A stretch of 8,610 nucleotides of DNA from Gammaproteobacteria bacterium. GTDB lineage: Bacteria; Pseudomonadota; Gammaproteobacteria; BMS3Bbin11. The translations under genes and the position numbers were made by a program. Below the pieces are notes generated by a model. That model was given only the letters and a program-made list of their open reading frames with translations. It was not told where the DNA came from and did no database searches. The stretch lies in NCBI GenBank assembly GCA_030636465.1, contig DAOVWW010000049.1:1-8610 (forward strand), read 5' to 3'. This document shows, piece after piece, positions 7,385 to 8,610 of the stretch. The stretch's first letter is position 1, and every line of letters starts with the position of its first letter.

Positions 7385-7981
7385 TTATAAGCCACGTGAT
7401 CGCAGCATTTCTGAAAGTTCATGCAATGGTAATCCAACGACTGCGCTGAAACTGCCCTCTAAACTGGAAATAAACTTAGCAGCGACTCCCTGTATCGCAT
7501 AGGCACCTGCCTTATCGGCAGGTTCACCACTTTCCCAGTAAGATGCTATCTCGTCAAGCTCAAGTACTTTGAATTCAACAACACTGGTACTCAGGTATTG
7601 CTGCTCCAGATCAGCGCTAAGCAGGTAGATTGCCGTCAAAACCTTGTGTGAGCGACCGGACAAACATTGCAGCATGCGAATAGCATCGTCTCGATCTACT
7701 GGTTGGCCAAGTATCCTTCCATCCAGTGCTATGCAGGTATCTGCACCCAGTACTGGAATCTCCGCCAGAGTAGCGCCATCCTTAGTGCTGGAGATTTTGT
7801 TATATCCTGCCATAGCCTTTTCATATGCCAGTCGTACAACATACTGCTCGGGTGTTTCCCCCTCGCGCAGGGACTCATCGACATCGAGCCCGGGTACCAG
7901 TTCAAATGTTATGCCAATCTGCTTGAGTAAATCACGGCGACGGGGAGATGAGGATGCCAGGTATAAATCAGGCGGCGACAC
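7385..7981 (-). CDS. maf: Maf nucleotide pyrophosphatase, YhdE type (dTTP/UTP)
   Basis: This 198-residue protein has all the Maf/Ham1-fold landmarks: LASSSPRRRDLL (residues 8-19) at the start, LGADT with the presumed catalytic Asp81, GQPVD (92-96), DKAGAYAIQG (156-165) and GSFSAVVGLPL (176-186). The DKAGAY.IQG form marks the YhdE branch, which hydrolyses dTTP, UTP and some modified pyrimidine nucleotides, rather than the m7GTP-cleaving YceF branch. The likely role is cleaning the nucleotide pool; the family has also been tied to septum control. The start codon is GTG at 7981. It lies three bases after the rlmH stop, and its GAGGTG ribosome binding site is built from the last codons of rlmH, which suggests translational coupling. 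An ATG four codons' distance away in the overlap is out of frame and stops quickly. Confidence 0.96.
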   Translation of the reverse strand: MSPPDLYLASSSPRRRDLLKQIGITFELVPGLDVDESLREGETPEQYVVRLAYEKAMAGYNKISSTKDGATLAEIPVLGADTCIALDGRILGQPVDRDDAIRMLQCLSGRSHKVLTAIYLLSADLEQQYLSTSVVEFKVLELDEIASYWESGEPADKAGAYAIQGVAAKFISSLEGSFSAVVGLPLHELSEMLRSRGL

Positions 7982-7984
7982 TTT

Positions 7985-8458
7985 TCATTCACCTCGGTGG
8001 TAAGGTAGATTGGCAATAATGCTCCAGCCCCGGTAGAGCTGTTCTGCCAGGACAACACGAACCAGCGGGTGGGCCAGCGTCATTTTTGACAATGACCAGC
8101 ATTCATCAGCACGATTTATGCAGGGCTGCGACAGGCCTTCCGGTCCCCCGACTAGCAGCACAACATCCTGACCACCTTCCAGCCATTTTTCCATGCTGGC
8201 TGCCAGTTGTTCTGTACTCTTTTCTTTGCCTGTGCGTTCCAGCGCTATGACTCGAGAACCAGCAGGAATCGCCTCAAGTAACCGTTCGCCTTCTTCTTTA
8301 TTGATACGACGAATATCCGCATTCTTTCCGCGCTTGCCGGAATTTATTTCTACCAGCTTCAACGAGCAATGACGGGGCATGCGCCGGGCATAGCCATCAT
8401 ACGCCTCGGTTACCCACTGCGGCATACGCTTGCCCACAGCAACTAGCAGGATTTGCAT
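7985..8458 (-). CDS. rlmH: 23S rRNA (pseudouridine1915-N3)-methyltransferase RlmH
   Basis: This 157-residue SPOUT methyltransferase matches E. coli RlmH (155) along its full length. The S-adenosylmethionine-binding knot is seen as LLVGGPEGLS (residues 101-110) and LSKMTLAHPLVRVVLAEQLY (123-142). The C-terminal PYHR (152-155) is typical and forms part of the active site in known structures. The enzyme methylates pseudouridine 1915 in helix 69 of 23S rRNA on assembled 70S ribosomes. The ATG at 8458 is six bases after the rsfS stop; the ribosome binding site is poor (purines in GGGAAAGCTAAGA), so translation is probably coupled to rsfS. Pairing with rsfS is the usual arrangement; what is less usual compared with E. 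coli is that maf follows instead of mrdA. Confidence 0.99.
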   Translation of the reverse strand: MQILLVAVGKRMPQWVTEAYDGYARRMPRHCSLKLVEINSGKRGKNADIRRINKEEGERLLEAIPAGSRVIALERTGKEKSTEQLAASMEKWLEGGQDVVLLVGGPEGLSQPCINRADECWSLSKMTLAHPLVRVVLAEQLYRGWSIIANLPYHRGE

Positions 8459-8464
8459 TCGGTC

Positions 8465-8610
8465 TTAGCTTTCCCGGTTTTTCTCAACTATCTGGCGCAG
8501 TTCCTCGCCCCACAATTTATCCAGATCATAGAATACCCTGGCATCAGCCTGCATGATATGGACAATGGCATCATTGAGATCAACCAGTACCCAGTCTGCC
8601 TCCTCCCTTC
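8465..8610 (-). CDS. rsfS: Ribosomal silencing factor RsfS, C-terminal part (runs off window edge)
   Basis: Only the last 47 codons and the TAA are in the window. The frame reads EEADWVLVDLNDAIVHIMQ, then ADARVFYDLDKLWG, and ends EELRQIVEKNRES. The WVLVDLxDxxVHxMQ and R.FY.L..LWG motifs are the conserved C-terminal half of RsfS (Iojap/YbeB family). The protein binds ribosomal protein uL14 and blocks joining of the 30S and 50S subunits when nutrients are short. It is followed after six bases by rlmH, as in most bacteria; nadD would be expected just beyond the right edge, which is inference. Confidence 0.97.
   Translation of the reverse strand, partial: REEADWVLVDLNDAIVHIMQADARVFYDLDKLWGEELRQIVEKNRES

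Noticed and set aside
7644..8003. A 119-codon plus-strand frame opposite maf
   Set aside because: The opposite strand encodes an intact Maf with all motifs; this frame is a shadow of it.

Overview
The window is a piece of gammaproteobacterial chromosome, almost entirely housekeeping. From right to left, all on the minus strand, it carries rsfS (3' end only), rlmH, maf (YhdE type), rng, yhdP, a Nit-type carbon-nitrogen hydrolase and tldD (5' part only). The yhdP homologue, the RNase G paralogue and the order maf-rng-yhdP-(nit)-tldD are typical of Gammaproteobacteria. In E. coli rsfS-rlmH and maf-rng-yhdP-tldD lie at separate loci. Here they are joined directly, which from memory resembles non-enteric lineages such as Chromatiales-like sulfur bacteria; the genus cannot be named from this sequence.

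Right part (5907-8610): rsfS, rlmH, maf and rng are packed with gaps of 6, 3 and 11 bases and look like one translationally coupled operon. The products act on ribosome silencing, 23S rRNA methylation, nucleotide-pool cleaning and rRNA/mRNA processing.

Middle (5469-5906): this is the only real gap in the minus-strand series. It holds a small plus-strand gene (54 codons, 5724-5888) that I do not recognise. It has a plausible sigma70 promoter with a perfect 10-bp palindrome in the spacer, and it converges on rng. On the other side a separate TATAAT box and an inverted repeat probably drive yhdP leftwards. Transcription running from rng into yhdP would be antisense to the small gene.

Left part (1-5468): yhdP encodes a very large AsmA-like envelope protein for phospholipid transport. 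It is followed by a metabolite-repair amidase (Nit1-like), a good hairpin terminator and then tldD, which is preceded by an 8-bp hairpin or operator in its leader.

I see no mobile element, CRISPR array, tRNA or rRNA. The small plus-strand gene and the regulatory structure around it are the only candidates for something undescribed.
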